From contig CM022677.1 of NCBI GenBank assembly GCA_012295275.1, forward strand, positions 3,351,925 to 3,415,924: a stretch of DNA of 64,000 bases, written 5' to 3'. Each line of letters begins with the position of its first letter. Within the stretch, counting starts at the first letter, position 1. The position numbers and the translations under genes were made by a program. The notes beneath the pieces are model-generated. The model saw only the letters and a program-made list of their open reading frames with translations. It was not told the DNA's origin and did no database searches. Below are positions 41,001-55,027 of this stretch, in pieces. The DNA is from Chrysomallon squamiferum. Taxonomy: Eukaryota; Mollusca; Gastropoda; Neomphalida; Peltospiridae.

Positions 41001-44000
41001 TTATCTCAGTAAGTAAAATAACGTAAAAAGTAAGTTAGTAAAGGTTGCAACTTAGTTAGAATGCAAGTAAAAGACATTAACAATTATCTAACTTAAATTA
41101 AGTAAATGTAAATTAAATTAAATTAACAAATCTAAATAAGAAATAAATAAAGTAATTACGTAAATAATGAGTAAGTAAGCAAGGAAGCAAGTACCTAAGT
41201 CAGAGAGAATGCAAAGTACAATTACTTATTAAATTATGTGAGTAAGAATGAAAGTAACTACTTAACAAATGTCCTAGGTTAAGTAAGTAAGCGAGTAAGT
41301 TAGTAAATATTAACCTAAGTAAGTAATTAACAATAATCTAAGAAAAGAAAGAAAGTAAGTAAGTACTTAAATAATGATCTAAGTTGGTAAGGAAGCGAGC
41401 AACTAATTTAAAATGCAAATTTGTACATTAACAATTATCTCAGTAACAACGTAAGTAAACGTAAATAATAAGTACGTAAATAATGACCTAAGTAAAAAGA
41501 ATGCAACTTACTTAGTGAGAATGCAAGTAAGTACGTTACCAATTATCTAAGTAAAGAAATAAATTTAGTACTTACCTAAAAATAATGACCTAAGCAAAGG
41601 AAGCAAGTAGAAAGCAAGAGAGAATGCAAGTCAGTAGATTTATAAGTAAGAGTAAGAATTTAACTAAGTAATTTATAATTATAAGTAAGAATGTAAGTAA
41701 CTACTAGGTAACTAGGTTAGTCCTAGGTTAGTAAAGTAAAGTAAGTAAGTTTAGTAAAGTAACCTAAGTAATTATCTAATTATCTAAGAAAGAAAGAAAG
41801 TAAGTACGTAAATAATGATCTAAGTTGGCAACGAAGCGAGCAACTAATTGAAAATACAAATTTTACATTAACAATTATCTCAGTAAGAACAAAAAAAAGT
41901 AAGTAAGTACGTAAATAATGACCTTAGTAAGCAAGGTTGCAACTTACTTAGTGAGATGCAAATAAGTAAATTAATTATCATTAAGAAAATAAATTAAGTA
42001 ACGTAATTACGTAAATAAAGTAATTAAGTAAAAATGACCAAGAGAAAGTAAGCAAGGAACAATTTACCTAAGTATGTGATAAGAATGAAAGTACTTACAA
42101 ATGTCCTACAATTATGTGGTTAAGAATGAAAGTTAACTACTTAACAAATGGTTAGGTAATTAAGTAAAGAAGTAAGTTAAGTAAATATTAAAGTAAAAGT
42201 AAGTATAATTAATAATTATCTAAAAAAAAAAAAGTAAATTAAGTAATTAAAAAAAATAATTAACAAAAATAACAAAAAAACTAATTTAAAATAAAAATTT
42301 GTACATTAACAATTATAAGTCAGTAACAACGTAAGTAAGTAAGTACGTAAATAATGACCTAAGTAAGCAAGAATGCAACTTACTTAGTGAGAATGCAAGT
42401 AAGTACGTTACCAATTATCTAAGTAAGAAATAAATTTAGTACTTACCTAAATAATGACCTAAGTAAGCAAGGAAGCAAGTACCTAAGTAAGAGAGAATGC
42501 AAGTCAGTAGAGAATTATGTGAGTAAGAATGTAGTTAACTATTTATAATTATGTAGAAGTAAAGTAACTTACTTAGTAAATGTCCTAACTAATGTCCTAG
42601 GTTAAGTAAGTAAGTAGTAAAGTAGTTTAAAGTAAAAGTAACCTAAGTAAGTCTAATTAGCAATAATCTAAAAAAAGAAAGAAAGAAAGTAAAACGTAAA
42701 AATAATGATCTAAGTTAACAACGAAGTAAAAGCAACTAAAAAAAATACAAATTTGTACATTAACAATTAATAAAAGTAAGTAAGTAAGTAAAGTAAATAA
42801 TGATAAGTAAGCAAAGCAAGGTTTAACAACTTAATTAATGCAATTAAATTAACAATTATCTAAGTAAAAATAAATTAAGTAATTACGTAAATAATGACCT
42901 AAGTAAGCAAGGAAGCAAGTACCTAAGTCAGAGAGAATGCAAGTCAGTACACTTACAATTATGTGAGTAAGAATGAAAGTAACTACTTAACAAATGTCCT
43001 AGGTGTAGCAAGTAAGTGAGTGAGTTAGTAAATTAATTAACCTAACATTACAATACATTAACAATTATCTAACTAAGAAAGAAAGTAAGTAAGTAATTAA
43101 ATAATGATCTAAGTTGGTAAGGAAGCGAGCAACTAAATTTAAAATGCAAATTTGTACATTAACAATTATCTCAGTAACAACATTAACAATTATAAACAAA
43201 GTAAGTAAGTAAGTGCAAAAGTAAGTAAATAATGACCTAAGTAAGCAAAGAATGCAACTTACTAAGTTAGTGAGAATGCAAGTAAATTACGTTACCAATT
43301 ATCTAAGAAATAAAGAAATAAATTTAAGTAATTACCTAAATAAATGACCTAAGTAAGCAAGAAAGAAGCATTTACTATAAGTAAGAGAGAATGCAAGTCA
43401 GTAGATTTATAATTATGTGAGTAAGAATGTAAGTAACTACTTAACTAATGTCCTAGGTTAGCAAGTAAGCGAGTAGTTTAGTAAATAGTAACCTAAGTAA
43501 GTACATTAGCAATTATCTAAGTAAGAAAGAAAGAAAGTAAGTACGTAAATAATGATCTAAGTTGGCAACGAAGCTAAGAAAAAACAAAAAGTGAAAAAAA
43601 TAACAATTTGTACATTAATTAACAATTATCAGTAAGTAAGAACGTAAGTACGTTAAATAAAACCTTAGTAAGCAAGGTTTACTAAGTGAGAATGTTGCAA
43701 AATTTATTAGTGAGAATGAAATAAATAAAATTAACAATTAACAATTATCTAAGTAAGAAATAAATTAAGTAATTACGTAAATAATGACCTAAGTAAGCAA
43801 GGAAGCAAGTACCTAAGTCAGAGAGAATGCAAGTCAGTACACTTACAATTATGTGAGTAAGAATGAAAGTAACTACTTAACAAATGTCCTAGGTTAGCAA
43901 GTAAGTTAAGTAAGTAAAATTAAGTAAATAATTAACCTAAAGTAATAATTAACAATTATCTAACTAAGAAAGAAAGAAAGTAAGTAAGTACTTAAATAAT

Positions 44001-47000
44001 GATCTAAGTTGGTAAGGAAGCGAGCAACTAATTTAAAATGCAAATTTGTACATTAACAATTATCTCAGTAAAACGTAAGTAAGTACGTAAATAGTAAATA
44101 ACGTAAATAATGACCTAAGTAAGCAAGAATGCAACTTACTTAGTTAATGAGAATGCAATTATCTAACGTTACCAAATTATCTAAATAAATTTAAATTTAG
44201 TACTTACCTAAATAATGACCTAAGAAAAGTAACCTAAAAGAAAGCAAGTAAGTAAGTAAGAGAAGAGAATGCAAGTCAGTATTATTTATAATTATGTGAG
44301 TAAGAATGTAAGTAACTTAACTAATGTTAACTAATGTCCTAGGTTAGTAAGTAAGTAAAGTAAGTTTAGTAAATAGTAACCTAAGAAGAAAAAGTAATTA
44401 GCAATGATAAGTAAAGAAAGAAAGTAAGTAAGTACGTAAATAATGATCTAAGTTGGCAAACGAAAAAAAGCAACTAATGAAAATACAAATTTGTACATTA
44501 ACAATTATCTCAGTAAGAACGTAAGTAAGTACGTAAATAATGACCTTAGTAAGCAAGGTTGCAACTTACTTAGTGAGAATGCAAGTAAGTACATTAACAA
44601 TTATCTAAGTAAGAAATAAATTAAATAATTACGTAAAAATTACCTAAAGCAAGGAAGCAACCTAAAGCAAGAGAAACCTAAGTCAGAAGAGAAAGTACCT
44701 TAAGTCAGAGAGAATGCAAGTAACTACTTTTATTGTACAATTATGTGAAAAGAATAAAAAGTAACTACTTAACTAATGTCCTTAGTAAGTAAGTAAGTTA
44801 AGTAGTAAAGTAAATATTAACCTAAGTAAAGTAATTAACAATTATCTAAGAAAAAAAAAAAGTAAGTAATAACTTAAATAATGATCTAAAGTTAAGAATT
44901 AACGAATTTAAACAAATTTAAAATTAACAAATTTAACAACATTAACAATTATCTCGTAAGTAACAACGTAAAGTAAGTACGTAAAAATAATGACCTAAGT
45001 AAGCAAGAATGCAACTTACTTAGTGAGAATGCAAGTAAGTACGTTACCAATTATCTAAGTAAGAAATAAATTTAGTACTTACCTAAATAATGACCTAAGT
45101 AAGCAAGGAAGCAAGTACCTAAGTAAGAGAGAATGCAAGTCAGTAGATTTATAATTATGTGAGTAAGAATGTAAGTAACTAACTAACTAATGTCCTAAGT
45201 AACTCCTTAACTAATGTAGGTTAGTTAGTTAAGTAAGTTTAGTAAGTTAGTAGTAAAATAGTAACCTAAGTAAGTACATTAGCAATTATCTAAGTAAGAA
45301 AAAAAAAGTAAAGTAAGTACGTAAATCTAATCTAAGTTTGGCAAAAAAGTGAAAATACAAATTTAACATTAAATTATCAGTAACAACGTAAGTAATTACG
45401 TAAATAATTATCTTAGTAAGTAACTTAGTAAATAAGTAAGTAGTAAATAACAACCTTAGTAAGTAAGAATGCAAAAAATTAATTAAGTGAGAATGCAATT
45501 AATTAACAATTATCTAAGTAATAAAAATAAATTAAGTAATTACGTAAATAATGACCTAAGTAAGCAAGGAAGCAAGTACCTAAAAGAAGAGAGAATGCAA
45601 GTCAGTAATTATGTAAATTATGTGAGTAAAGAATGAAAGTAACTACTTAACTAATGTCCTAGGTTAGCAAGTAAGCGAGTAAGTTAGTAAATAGTAACCT
45701 AAGTAAGTACATTATTACATTATCTAAGTAAAAAGAAAATCTAAGTAAAAGTAAAAAGAAAGTAAGTAAGTACGTAAATAATGATCTAAGTTGGCAACGA
45801 AGCGAGCAACTAAGTGAAAATACAAATTTGTACATTAACAATTATCTCAGTAACAACGTAAGTAAGTACGTAAATAATGACCTTAGTAAGCAAGGTTGCA
45901 ACTTACTTAGTGAGAATGCAATTAAGTAAGTACATTAACAATTATCTAAGTAAGAAATAAATTAAGTAATTACGTAAAAATAATGACCTAAGTAAGCAAG
46001 GAAGCAAGTACCTAAGTCAGAGAGAATGCAAGTCAGTACACTTACAATTATGTGAGTAAGAATGAAAGTAACTACTTAACAAATGTCCTAGGTTAGCAAG
46101 TAAGCGAGTGAGTTAGTAAATATTAACCTAAGTAAGTACATTAACAATTATCTAACTAAGAAAGAAAGTAAGTAAGTACTTAAATAATGATCTAAGTTGG
46201 TAAGGAAGCGAGCAACTATTTAAAAAAAAAAAAATTTGTACATTAAATTTCAGTAACAACATTAACAATTATCTCAGTAACAACGTAAGTAAAGAACGTA
46301 AATAAGAACCTAAGTAAGTGCAAGAATGCAACTTACTTACTTAAGAAATAATGCAAGTAATTAGTTACCAATTATCTAAGTAAGAAATAAATTTAGTACT
46401 TACCTAAATAATGACCTAAGTAAGCAAGGAAGCAAGTACCTAAGTAAGAGAGAATGCAAGTCAGTAGATTTATAATTATGTGAGTAAGAATGTAAGTAAC
46501 TACTTAACTAATGTCCTAGGTTAGCAAGTAAGCGAGTAAGTTAGTAAATAGTAACCTAAGTAAGTACATTAGCAATTATCTAAGTAAGAAAAAAAAAGTA
46601 AGTACGTAAATAATGATCTAAGTTGGCAACGAAGAAAGCAACTAAGAAAAATAAAAATTTGTACATTAACAATTATCTCAGTAACAAAGAAAGTAAGTAA
46701 GTACGTAAATAATGACCTTAGTAAGCAAGGTTGCAACTTACTTACTTTACTTAGTGAGAATGCAAGTAAGTACATTAACAATTATCTAAGTAAGAAATAA
46801 ATTAAGTAATTACGTAAATAACCTAAAAGTAAGCAAGGAAGCAAGTACCTAAGTCAGAGAGAATGCAAGTCAGTTTTATTTACAATTAATTATGTGAGAA
46901 AGAAATGAAAGTAACTACTTAGGTTAATGTCCTAGGTTAGTAAAGTAAGTTGAGTGAGTTAGTAAATATTAACCTAAGTAAGTACATTAACAATTATCTA

Positions 47001-50000
47001 ACTAAGAAAGAAAGTAAAACTTAAAAATTGGTACTTAAATAATGATAAAAAGTTTTAACAAAAAACAAATTAAAAAATTAAAAACAATTAACAATTATCT
47101 CAGTAACAACGTAAGTAAGTACGTAAATAATGACCTAAGTAAGCAAGAATGCAACTTACTTAGTGAGAATGCAAGTAAGTACGTTACCAATTATCTAAGT
47201 AAGAAATAAATTTAGTACTTACCTAAATAATGACCTAAGTAAGCAAGGAAGCAAGTACCTAAAGGAAGCAAGTACCTAAGAGAGAAGAATGCAAGTCAGT
47301 TTATTTATAATTATGTAAGAGTAAGAATGAAAGTAACTGTCTTAACTAATGTCCTAGGTTAGCAAGTAAGTAAAAGTAGTTAGTAAATAGTAACCTAAGT
47401 AAGTAACAATTATCTAATTATCTAAGTAAAAAAAAGTAAGTAAGTACGTAAATAATAATCTAAGTTAAGCAACTAAGAAAAGCAACTAATTTAAAAACAA
47501 ATCAAATTTGTACATTAACAATTATCTAAGTAAGTAACAACGTAAGTAAGTACGTAAATAATGACCTAAGTAAGCAAGGTTGCAACTTACTTAGAAGAAT
47601 GCAAAAGTAAGTACGTTAACAATTATCTAAGTAAAAGAAATAAATTAAGTAATTTAAATAAATAATAAGCTAAGTAAGCAAGGAAGCAAGTACCTAAGTA
47701 AGAGAGAATGCAAGTCAGTAGATTTACAATTATGTGAGTAAGAATGTAAGTAAACTTAACTAATGTCCTTAACTAACTTGTCCTAATGTCCTAGGTTAGT
47801 AAAGTAAGTTAGTAAAAGTTTAGTAAATAGTAACCTAAGTAAATACAATTATCAATTAAATCTAAAAAAGAAAGAAAGTAAGTAAGTACGTAAATAATGA
47901 TCTAAGTTGGCAACGAAGCGAGCAACTAAGTGAAAATACAAATTTGTACATTAACAATTATCTCAGTAAGAACGTAAGTAAGTACGTAAATAATGACCTT
48001 AGTAAGCAAGGTTGCAACTTACTTAGTGAGAATGCAAGTAAGTACATTAACAATTATCTAAGTAAGAAATAAATTAAGTAATTACGTAAATAATGACCTA
48101 AGTAAGCAAGGAAGCAAGTACCTAAGTCAGAGAGAATGCAAGTCAGTACACTTACAATTATGTGAGTAAGAATGAAAGTAACTACTTAACAAATGTCCTA
48201 GGTTAGCAAGTAAGCGAGTGAGTTAGTAAATATTAACCTAAGTAAGTACATTAACAATTATCTAACTAAGAAAGAAAGGAAGTAAGTACTTAAATAATGA
48301 TCTAAGTTGGTAAGGAAGCGAGCAACTAATTTAAAATGCAAATTTGTACATTAACAATTATCTCAGTAACAACGTAAGTAAGTACGTAAATAATGACCTA
48401 AGTAAGCAAGAATGCAACTTACTTAGTGAGAATGCAAGTAAGTACGTTACCAATTATCTAAGTAAGAAATAAATTTAGTACTTACCTAAATAATGACCTA
48501 AGTAAGCAAGGAAGCAAGTACCTAAGTAAGAGAGAATGCAAGTCAGTAGATTTATAATTATGTGAGTAAGAATGTGAAAGTAACTACTTAACTAATGTCC
48601 TAGGTTAGCAAGTAAGTAAGTAGTAAGTTAGTAAATAGTAACCTAAAGTAAGTACATTAGCAATTATCTAAGAAAGAAAAAAGTAAGTAAGTAAATAAAA
48701 TAATGATCTAAGTTGGCAACGAAGCGAGCAACTAAAGTGAAAATACAAATTTTACATTAACAATTATCTCAACAAACAAGTAAGTAACGTAAAGTACGTA
48801 AATAATGAGGTTTAGTAAGCAAGTTGGTTGCAACTTACTTAGTGAGAATGCAAAGTAAATAAATTAACAATTATCTAAGTAAGAAATAAATTAAGTAATT
48901 ACGTAAATAATGACCTAAGTAAGCAAGGAAGCAAGTACCTAAGTCAGAGAGAATGCAAGTCAGTACACTTACAATTATGTGAGTAAGAATGAAAGTAACT
49001 ACTTAACAAATGTCCTAGGTTAGCAAGTAAGCGAGTGAGTTAGTAAATATTAACCTAAGTAAGTACATTAACAATTATCTAAGAAAGAAAAAGAAAGTAA
49101 AGTAAAGTACTTAAATAATGATCTAAGTTGGCAAGGAAGCGAGCAACTAATTTAAAATGCAAATTTGTACATTAACAATTATCTCAGTAACAACGTAAGT
49201 AAGTACGTAAATAATGACCTAAGTAAGCAAGAATGCAACTTACTTTAGTGAGAATGCAAGTAACGTTACGTTACCAATTATCTAAGTAAGAAATAAATTT
49301 AGTAATTACCTAAATAATGACCTAAGTAAGCAAGGAAGCAAGTACCTAAGTAAGAGAGAATGCAAGTCAGTAGATTTATAATTATGTGAGTAAGAATGTA
49401 AGTAACTACTTAACTAATGTCCTAGGTTAGCAAGTAAGCGAGTAGTAAGTTAGTAAATAGTAACTAAGTAAGTAAGTACATTAGCAATTATCTAAAAAGA
49501 AAAAAGTAAGTAAGTACGTAAATAATGATCTAAGCAAAAAACGAAGCGAGCAACTAAGTAAAAATACAAATTTGTACATTAACAATTATCTCAGTAACAA
49601 CGTAAGTAAGTACGTAAATAATGACCTTAGTAAGCAAGGTTGCAACTTACTTAGTGAGAATGCAAATAAGTACATTAACAATTATCTAAGTAAGAAATAA
49701 ATTAAGTAATTACGTAAATAATGACCTAAGTAAGCAAGGAAGCAAGTACCTAAAGTACCTAAGTCACACTTACAGAGAATGCAAGTCAGTACACTTACAA
49801 TTATGTGAGTAAGAATGAAAGTAACTACTTAACAAATGTCCTAGGTTAGCAAGTAAGCGAGTGAGTTAGTAAATATTAACCTAAGTAAGTACATTAACAA
49901 TTATCTAACTAAAAGAAAGAAAGTAAGTAATTAAAGTAAAGTAACTTAAATAATGATCTAAGTTGGTAAGGAAGCGAGCAACTAATTTAAAATGCAAATT

Positions 50001-50900
50001 TGTACATTAACAATTATCTCAGTAACAACGTAAGTAAAGTAACGTAAATAATGACCTAAGTAAGCAAGAATGCAACTTACTTAGTGAGAATGCAAGTAAG
50101 TACGTTACCAATTATCTAAGTAAGAAATAAATTTAGTACTTACCTAAATAATGACCTAAGTAAGCAAGGAAGCAAGTACCTAAGTAAGAGAGAATGCAAG
50201 TCAGTACATTTACAATTATGTGAGTAAGAATGTAAGTAACTACTTAACTAATGTCCTAGGTTAGCAAGTAAGCGAGTAGTTTAGTAAATAGTAACCTAAG
50301 TAAGTACATTAGCAATTATTAAGCAATTATCTAAGTAAATAAGAAAGAAAGTAAAAGAAAGTAAATAAAGTACGTAAATAATGATCTAAGTTGGCAACGA
50401 AGCGAGCAACTAAGTGAAAATACAAATTTGTACATTAACAATTATCTCAGTAACAACGTAAGTAAGTACGTAAATAATGACCTTAGTAAGCAAGGTTGCA
50501 ACTTACTTAGTTAGTGAGAATGCAAGTAAGTACGTTAACAATTATCTAAGTAAGAAATAAATTAAGTAATTACGTAAATAATGACCTAAGTAAGCAAGGA
50601 AGCAAGTACCTAAGTCAGAGAGAATGCAAGTCAGTAGATTTACAATTATGTGAGTAAGAATGTAAGTAACTACTTAACTAATGTCCTAGGTTAGCAAGTA
50701 AGCGAGTAAGTTAGTAAATAGTAACCTAAGTAAGTACATTAGCAATTATCTAAGTAAGAAAGAAAAAGTAAGTAACGTAAATAATGATCTAAGTTGGCAA
50801 ACGAAGCGAGCAACTAATTGAAAATACAAATTTGTACATTAACAATTATCTCAGTTAACAATTATCTCAGTAACAACGTAAGTAAGTACGTAAATAATGA
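35050..50900 (-). repeat. Degraded blocks of the right array, interleaved with clean units
   Basis: Long stretches have extra A bases (taaaagtaaa in place of taagtaag), lost G, and partial subunit duplications, with the worst section around 41,950-42,850. Near-perfect units stand between them (about 35770-36450, 38990-39350, 47880-48560). Because this array is inverted, A gain here equals the T gain seen in the degraded left block. No gene is present. Confidence 0.8.
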
Positions 50901-52432
50901 CCTTAGTAAGCAAGGTTGCAACTTACTTAGTGAGAATGCAAGTAAGTACATTAACAATTATCTAAGTAAGAAATAAATTAAGTAATTACGTAAATAATGA
51001 CCTAAGTAAGCAAGGAAGCAAGTACCTAAGTCAGAGAGAATGCAAGTCAGTACATTTACAATTATGTGAGTAAGAATGTAAGTAACTACTTAACTAATGT
51101 CCTAGGTTAGCAAGTAAGCGAGTAAGTTAGTAAATAGTAACCTAAGTAAGTACATTAGCAATTATCTAAGTAAGAAAGAAAGTAAGTAAGTACGTAAATA
51201 ATGATCTAAGTTGGCAACGAAGCGAGCAACTAAGTGAAAATACAAATTTGTACATTAACAATTATCTCAGTAACAACGTAAGTAAGTACGTAAATAATGA
51301 CCTTAGTAAGCAAGGTTGCAACTTACTTAGTGAGAATGCAAGTAAGTACATTAACAATTATCTAAGTAAGAAATAAATTAAGTAATTACGTAAATAATGA
51401 CCTAAGTAAGCAAGGAAGCAAGTACCTAAGTCAGAGAGAATGCAAGTCAGTACACTTACAATTATGTGAGTAAGAATGAAAGTAACTACTTAACAAATGT
51501 CCTAGGTTAGCAAGTAAGCGAGTGAGTTAGTAAATATTAACCTAAGTAAGTACATTAACAATTATCTAACTAAGAAAGAAAGGAAGTAAGTACTTAAATA
51601 ATGATCTAAGTTGGTAAGGAAGCGAGCAACTAATTTAAAATGCAAATTTGTACATTAACAATTATCTCAGTAACAACGTAAGTAAGTACGTAAATAATGA
51701 CCTAAGTAAGCAAGAATGCAACTTACTTAGTGAGAATGCAAGTAAGTACGTTACCAATTATCTAAGTAAGAAATAAATTTAGTACTTACCTAAATAATGA
51801 CCTAAGTAAGCAAGGAAGCAAGTACCTAAGTAAGAGAGAATGCAAGTCAGTAGATTTATAATTATGTGAGTAAGAATGTAAGTAACTACTTAACTAATGT
51901 CCTAGGTTAGCAAGTAAGCGAGTAAGTTAGTAAATAGTAACCTAAGTAAGTACATTAGCAATTATCTAAGTAACAAAGAAAGTAAGTAAGTACGTAAATA
52001 ATGATCTAAGTTGGCAACGAAGCGAGCAACTAAGTGAAAATACAAATTTGTACATTAACAATTATCTCAGTAAGAACGTAAGTAAGTACGTAAATAATGA
52101 CCTTAGTAAGCAAGGTTGCAACTTACTTAGTGAGAATGCAAGTAAGTACATTAACAATTATCTAAGTAAGAAATAAATTAAGTAATTACGTAAATAATGA
52201 CCTAAGTAAGCAAGGAAGCAAGTACCTAAGTCAGAGAGAATGCAAGTCAGTACACTTACAATTATGTGAGTAAGAATGAAAGTAACTACTTAACAAATGT
52301 CCTAGGTTAGCAAGTAAGCGAGTGAGTTAGTAAATATTAACCTAAGTAAGTACATTAACAATTATCTAACTAAGAAAGAAAGGAAGTAAGTACTTAAATA
52401 ATGATCTAAGTTGGTAAGGAAGCGAGCAACTA

Positions 52433-53232
52433 ATTTAAAATGCAAATTTGTACATTAACAATTATCTCAGTAACAACGTAAGTAAGTACGTAAATAATGA
52501 CCTAAGTAAGCAAGAATGCAACTTACTTAGTGAGAATGCAAGTAAGTACGTTACCAATTATCTAAGTAAGAAATAAATTTAGTACTTACCTAAATAATGA
52601 CCTAAGTAAGCAAGGAAGCAAGTACCTAAGTAAGAGAGAATGCAAGTCAGTAGATTTATAATTATGTGAGTAAGAATGTAAGTAACTACTTAACTAATGT
52701 CCTAGGTTAGGAAGTAAGCGAGTAGTTTAGTAAATAGTAACCTAAGTAAGTACATTAGCAATTATCTAAGTAAGAAAGAAAGAAAGTAAGTACGTAAATA
52801 ATGATCTAAGTTGGCAACGAAGCGAGCAACTAAGTGAAAATACAAATTTGTACATTAACGATTATCTCAGTAACAACGTAAGTAAGTACGTAAATAATGA
52901 CCTTAGTAAGCAAGGTTGCAACTTACTTAGTGAGAATGCAAGTAAGTACATTAACAATTATCTAAGTAAGAAATAAATTAAGTAATTACGTAAATAATGA
53001 CCTAAGTAAGCAAGGAAGCAAGTACCTAAGTCAGAGAGAATGCAAGTCAGTACACTTACAATTATGTGAGTAAGAATGAAAGTAACTACTTAACAAATGT
53101 CCTAGGTTAGCAAGTAAGCGAGTGAGTTAGTAAATATTAACCTAAGTAAGTACATTAACAATTATCTAACTAAGAAAGAAAGGAAGTAAGTACTTAAATA
53201 ATGATCTAAGTTGGTAAGGAAGCGAGCAACTA
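52433..53232 (-). repeat. Reference 800-bp higher-order unit in the inverted array
   Basis: Clean A plus B period between successive A markers at 52433 and 53233. It carries the same diagnostic variants as the left array in reverse complement, including cattaacgattatctc at about 52853-52868 and cgttaccaatt. An AATAAA hexamer at 52572-52577 lies on the A-rich strand, and one occurs in nearly every monomer. Confidence 0.9.
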
Positions 53233-53800
53233 ATTTAAAATGCAAATTTGTACATTAACAATTATCTCAGTAACAACGTAAGTAAGTACGTAAATAATGA
53301 CCTAAGTAAGCAAGAATGCAACTTACTTAGTGAGAATGCAAGTAAGTACGTTACCAATTATCTAAGTAAGAAATAAATTTAGTACTTACCTAAATAATGA
53401 CCTAAGTAAGCAAGGAAGCAAGTACCTAAGTAAGAGAGAATGCAAGTCAGTAGATTTATAATTATGTGAGTAAGAATGTAAGTAACTACTTAACTAATGT
53501 CCTAGGTTAGCAAGTAAGCGAGTAGTTTAGTAAATAGTAACCTAAGTAAGTACATTAGCAATTATCTAAGTAAGAAAGAAAGTAAGTAAGTACGTAAATA
53601 ATGATCTAAGTTGGCAACGAAGCGAGCAACTAAGTGAAAATACAAATTTGTACATTAACAATTATCTCAGTAACAACGTAAGTAAGTACGTAAATAATGA
53701 CCTTAGTAAGCAAGGTTGCAACTTACTTAGTGAGAATGCAAGTAAGTACGTTACCAATTATCTAAGTAAGAAATAAATTAGTAATTACGTAAATAATGAC

Positions 53801-54000
53801 NNNNNNNNNNNNNNNNNNNNNNNNNNNNNNNNNNNNNNNNNNNNNNNNNNNNNNNNNNNNNNNNNNNNNNNNNNNNNNNNNNNNNNNNNNNNNNNNNNNN
53901 NNNNNNNNNNNNNNNNNNNNNNNNNNNNNNNNNNNNNNNNNNNNNNNNNNNNNNNNNNNNNNNNNNNNNNNNNNNNNNNNNNNNNNNNNNNNNNNNNNNN
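53801..54000. other. Assembly gap 2 (200 N)
   Basis: Exactly 200 N, again probably a fixed placeholder. It separates satellite from non-satellite sequence and hides the array boundary. Confidence 0.99.
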
Positions 54001-54986
54001 AATAAATTATAGAAAAAAAGATAGAAAAATAATAAAATGTCATAAAATAAAATATTACTGAAATAGTAACAAGACCTGAAGATGAAGAAATAATAAAATT
54101 AGAGATCAAACTGAAAAAAGTTTAAAATAAAAAAGATAAATAAAACATCATGATGATGATTATTGATACCAAATTTAAATAATACTAATACTAATCATAA
54201 TATTAATAACAGTAATAATAATAATAATAATAATAATGCTGACAATGATAATAATAATAATTAAAAATTATAAGGTAATCTGCGTTCTTCTTTAAGTTTG
54301 ATAACAACAGCCAGAACAACCACTCTATTAAAAGGCTAATGACAGTCAGTTTAAGAAACAACAATGTAAACAAATGTCCAGTATCTCTGCTAAGAATTCA
54401 GTTAATGTCATTATGAGCGGAAAACATGTAAAAACTTAGATACTATACCATGCAGAAGTTGGCTCCTACATTTCACTTTCCATCCAAAGACAATTATTTT
54501 TGTTTTCTCTTATTATTTTTCAAGTTACAAACTTGTTCAAGTACCTTTGTATCCTGTTATCATTTAGAGTTACTTCCCCTAGACCGTCAATCAAAGAATT
54601 TCAAAATTTCGAGGTCAGCATATTTTGTACAATATCCGACAACCCAAACGACTGAAAGTGTGCTTCCGGTCTTTTATTTGTTTCATTTTATTTGTTGAAA
54701 TTAATGTGAAATAAAGGCGTATAATGTATACAAAAAAATTAATTACGCGAATTTTATTTTAGGACTGGCGTATATTATGTATCTTAGAAAGCTGTAATCA
54801 GTATGAGTCTTAGTAAAACGTATGTACAGGGCTTCAAGTTATGAACATGTGGACTGTAAAATTAAGTCTATTTTATATCCTCAGCACCCATCAGAGGCTT
54901 AGCCAGGTTTGAAAGTTAAGGAGAGAAAACACGCACCGAGTATGTTTTAAACACGTTATACATCTTTATTTTGTAAAAAATAATAA

Positions 54987-55027
<41 letters not shown>

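Larger units (their letters stand above)
19998..53800 (-). repeat. Right satellite array, inverted relative to the left array
   Basis: Same A/B satellite, with the T-rich strand now on minus (typical + strand text: aatgacctaagtaagcaagg). The A marker atttaaaatgcaaattt recurs at 29718, 30522, 31322, 32130, 32938, 33750, 34550, 51633, 52433 and 53233, usually 800-812 bp apart. Steps of about 400 bp (22827 to 23227) and about 1,200 bp (21613 to 22827, 24847 to 26051) show lost or extra monomers. About 84 monomers of 400 bp fit. It ends in a hybrid unit (gttaccaatt followed by gtaattacg) at gap 2, so the true array edge is not seen. Confidence 0.97.

Noticed and set aside
37339-46781. Minus-strand open frames in the right array
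   Set aside because: Translations of the same satellite strand in degraded blocks. They share words such as TEIIVNVQICIF because the DNA repeats, not because of a protein family.
1-53800. CRISPR array
   Set aside because: Regular spacing could suggest one, but no short identical repeats separate unique spacers. Everything is repeat, and the DNA is eukaryotic.
1-53800. Satellite derived from telomere repeats (acttaggtc resembles TTAGG)
   Set aside because: No runs of TTAGGG or TTAGG in register. TTAC/CTTA is the dominant word, and the TTAGG match is partial.
54890-54950. Possible transposon end (agaggcttagccagg)
   Set aside because: It recalls words seen near some DNA-transposon ends, but no inverted partner or target duplication was found.
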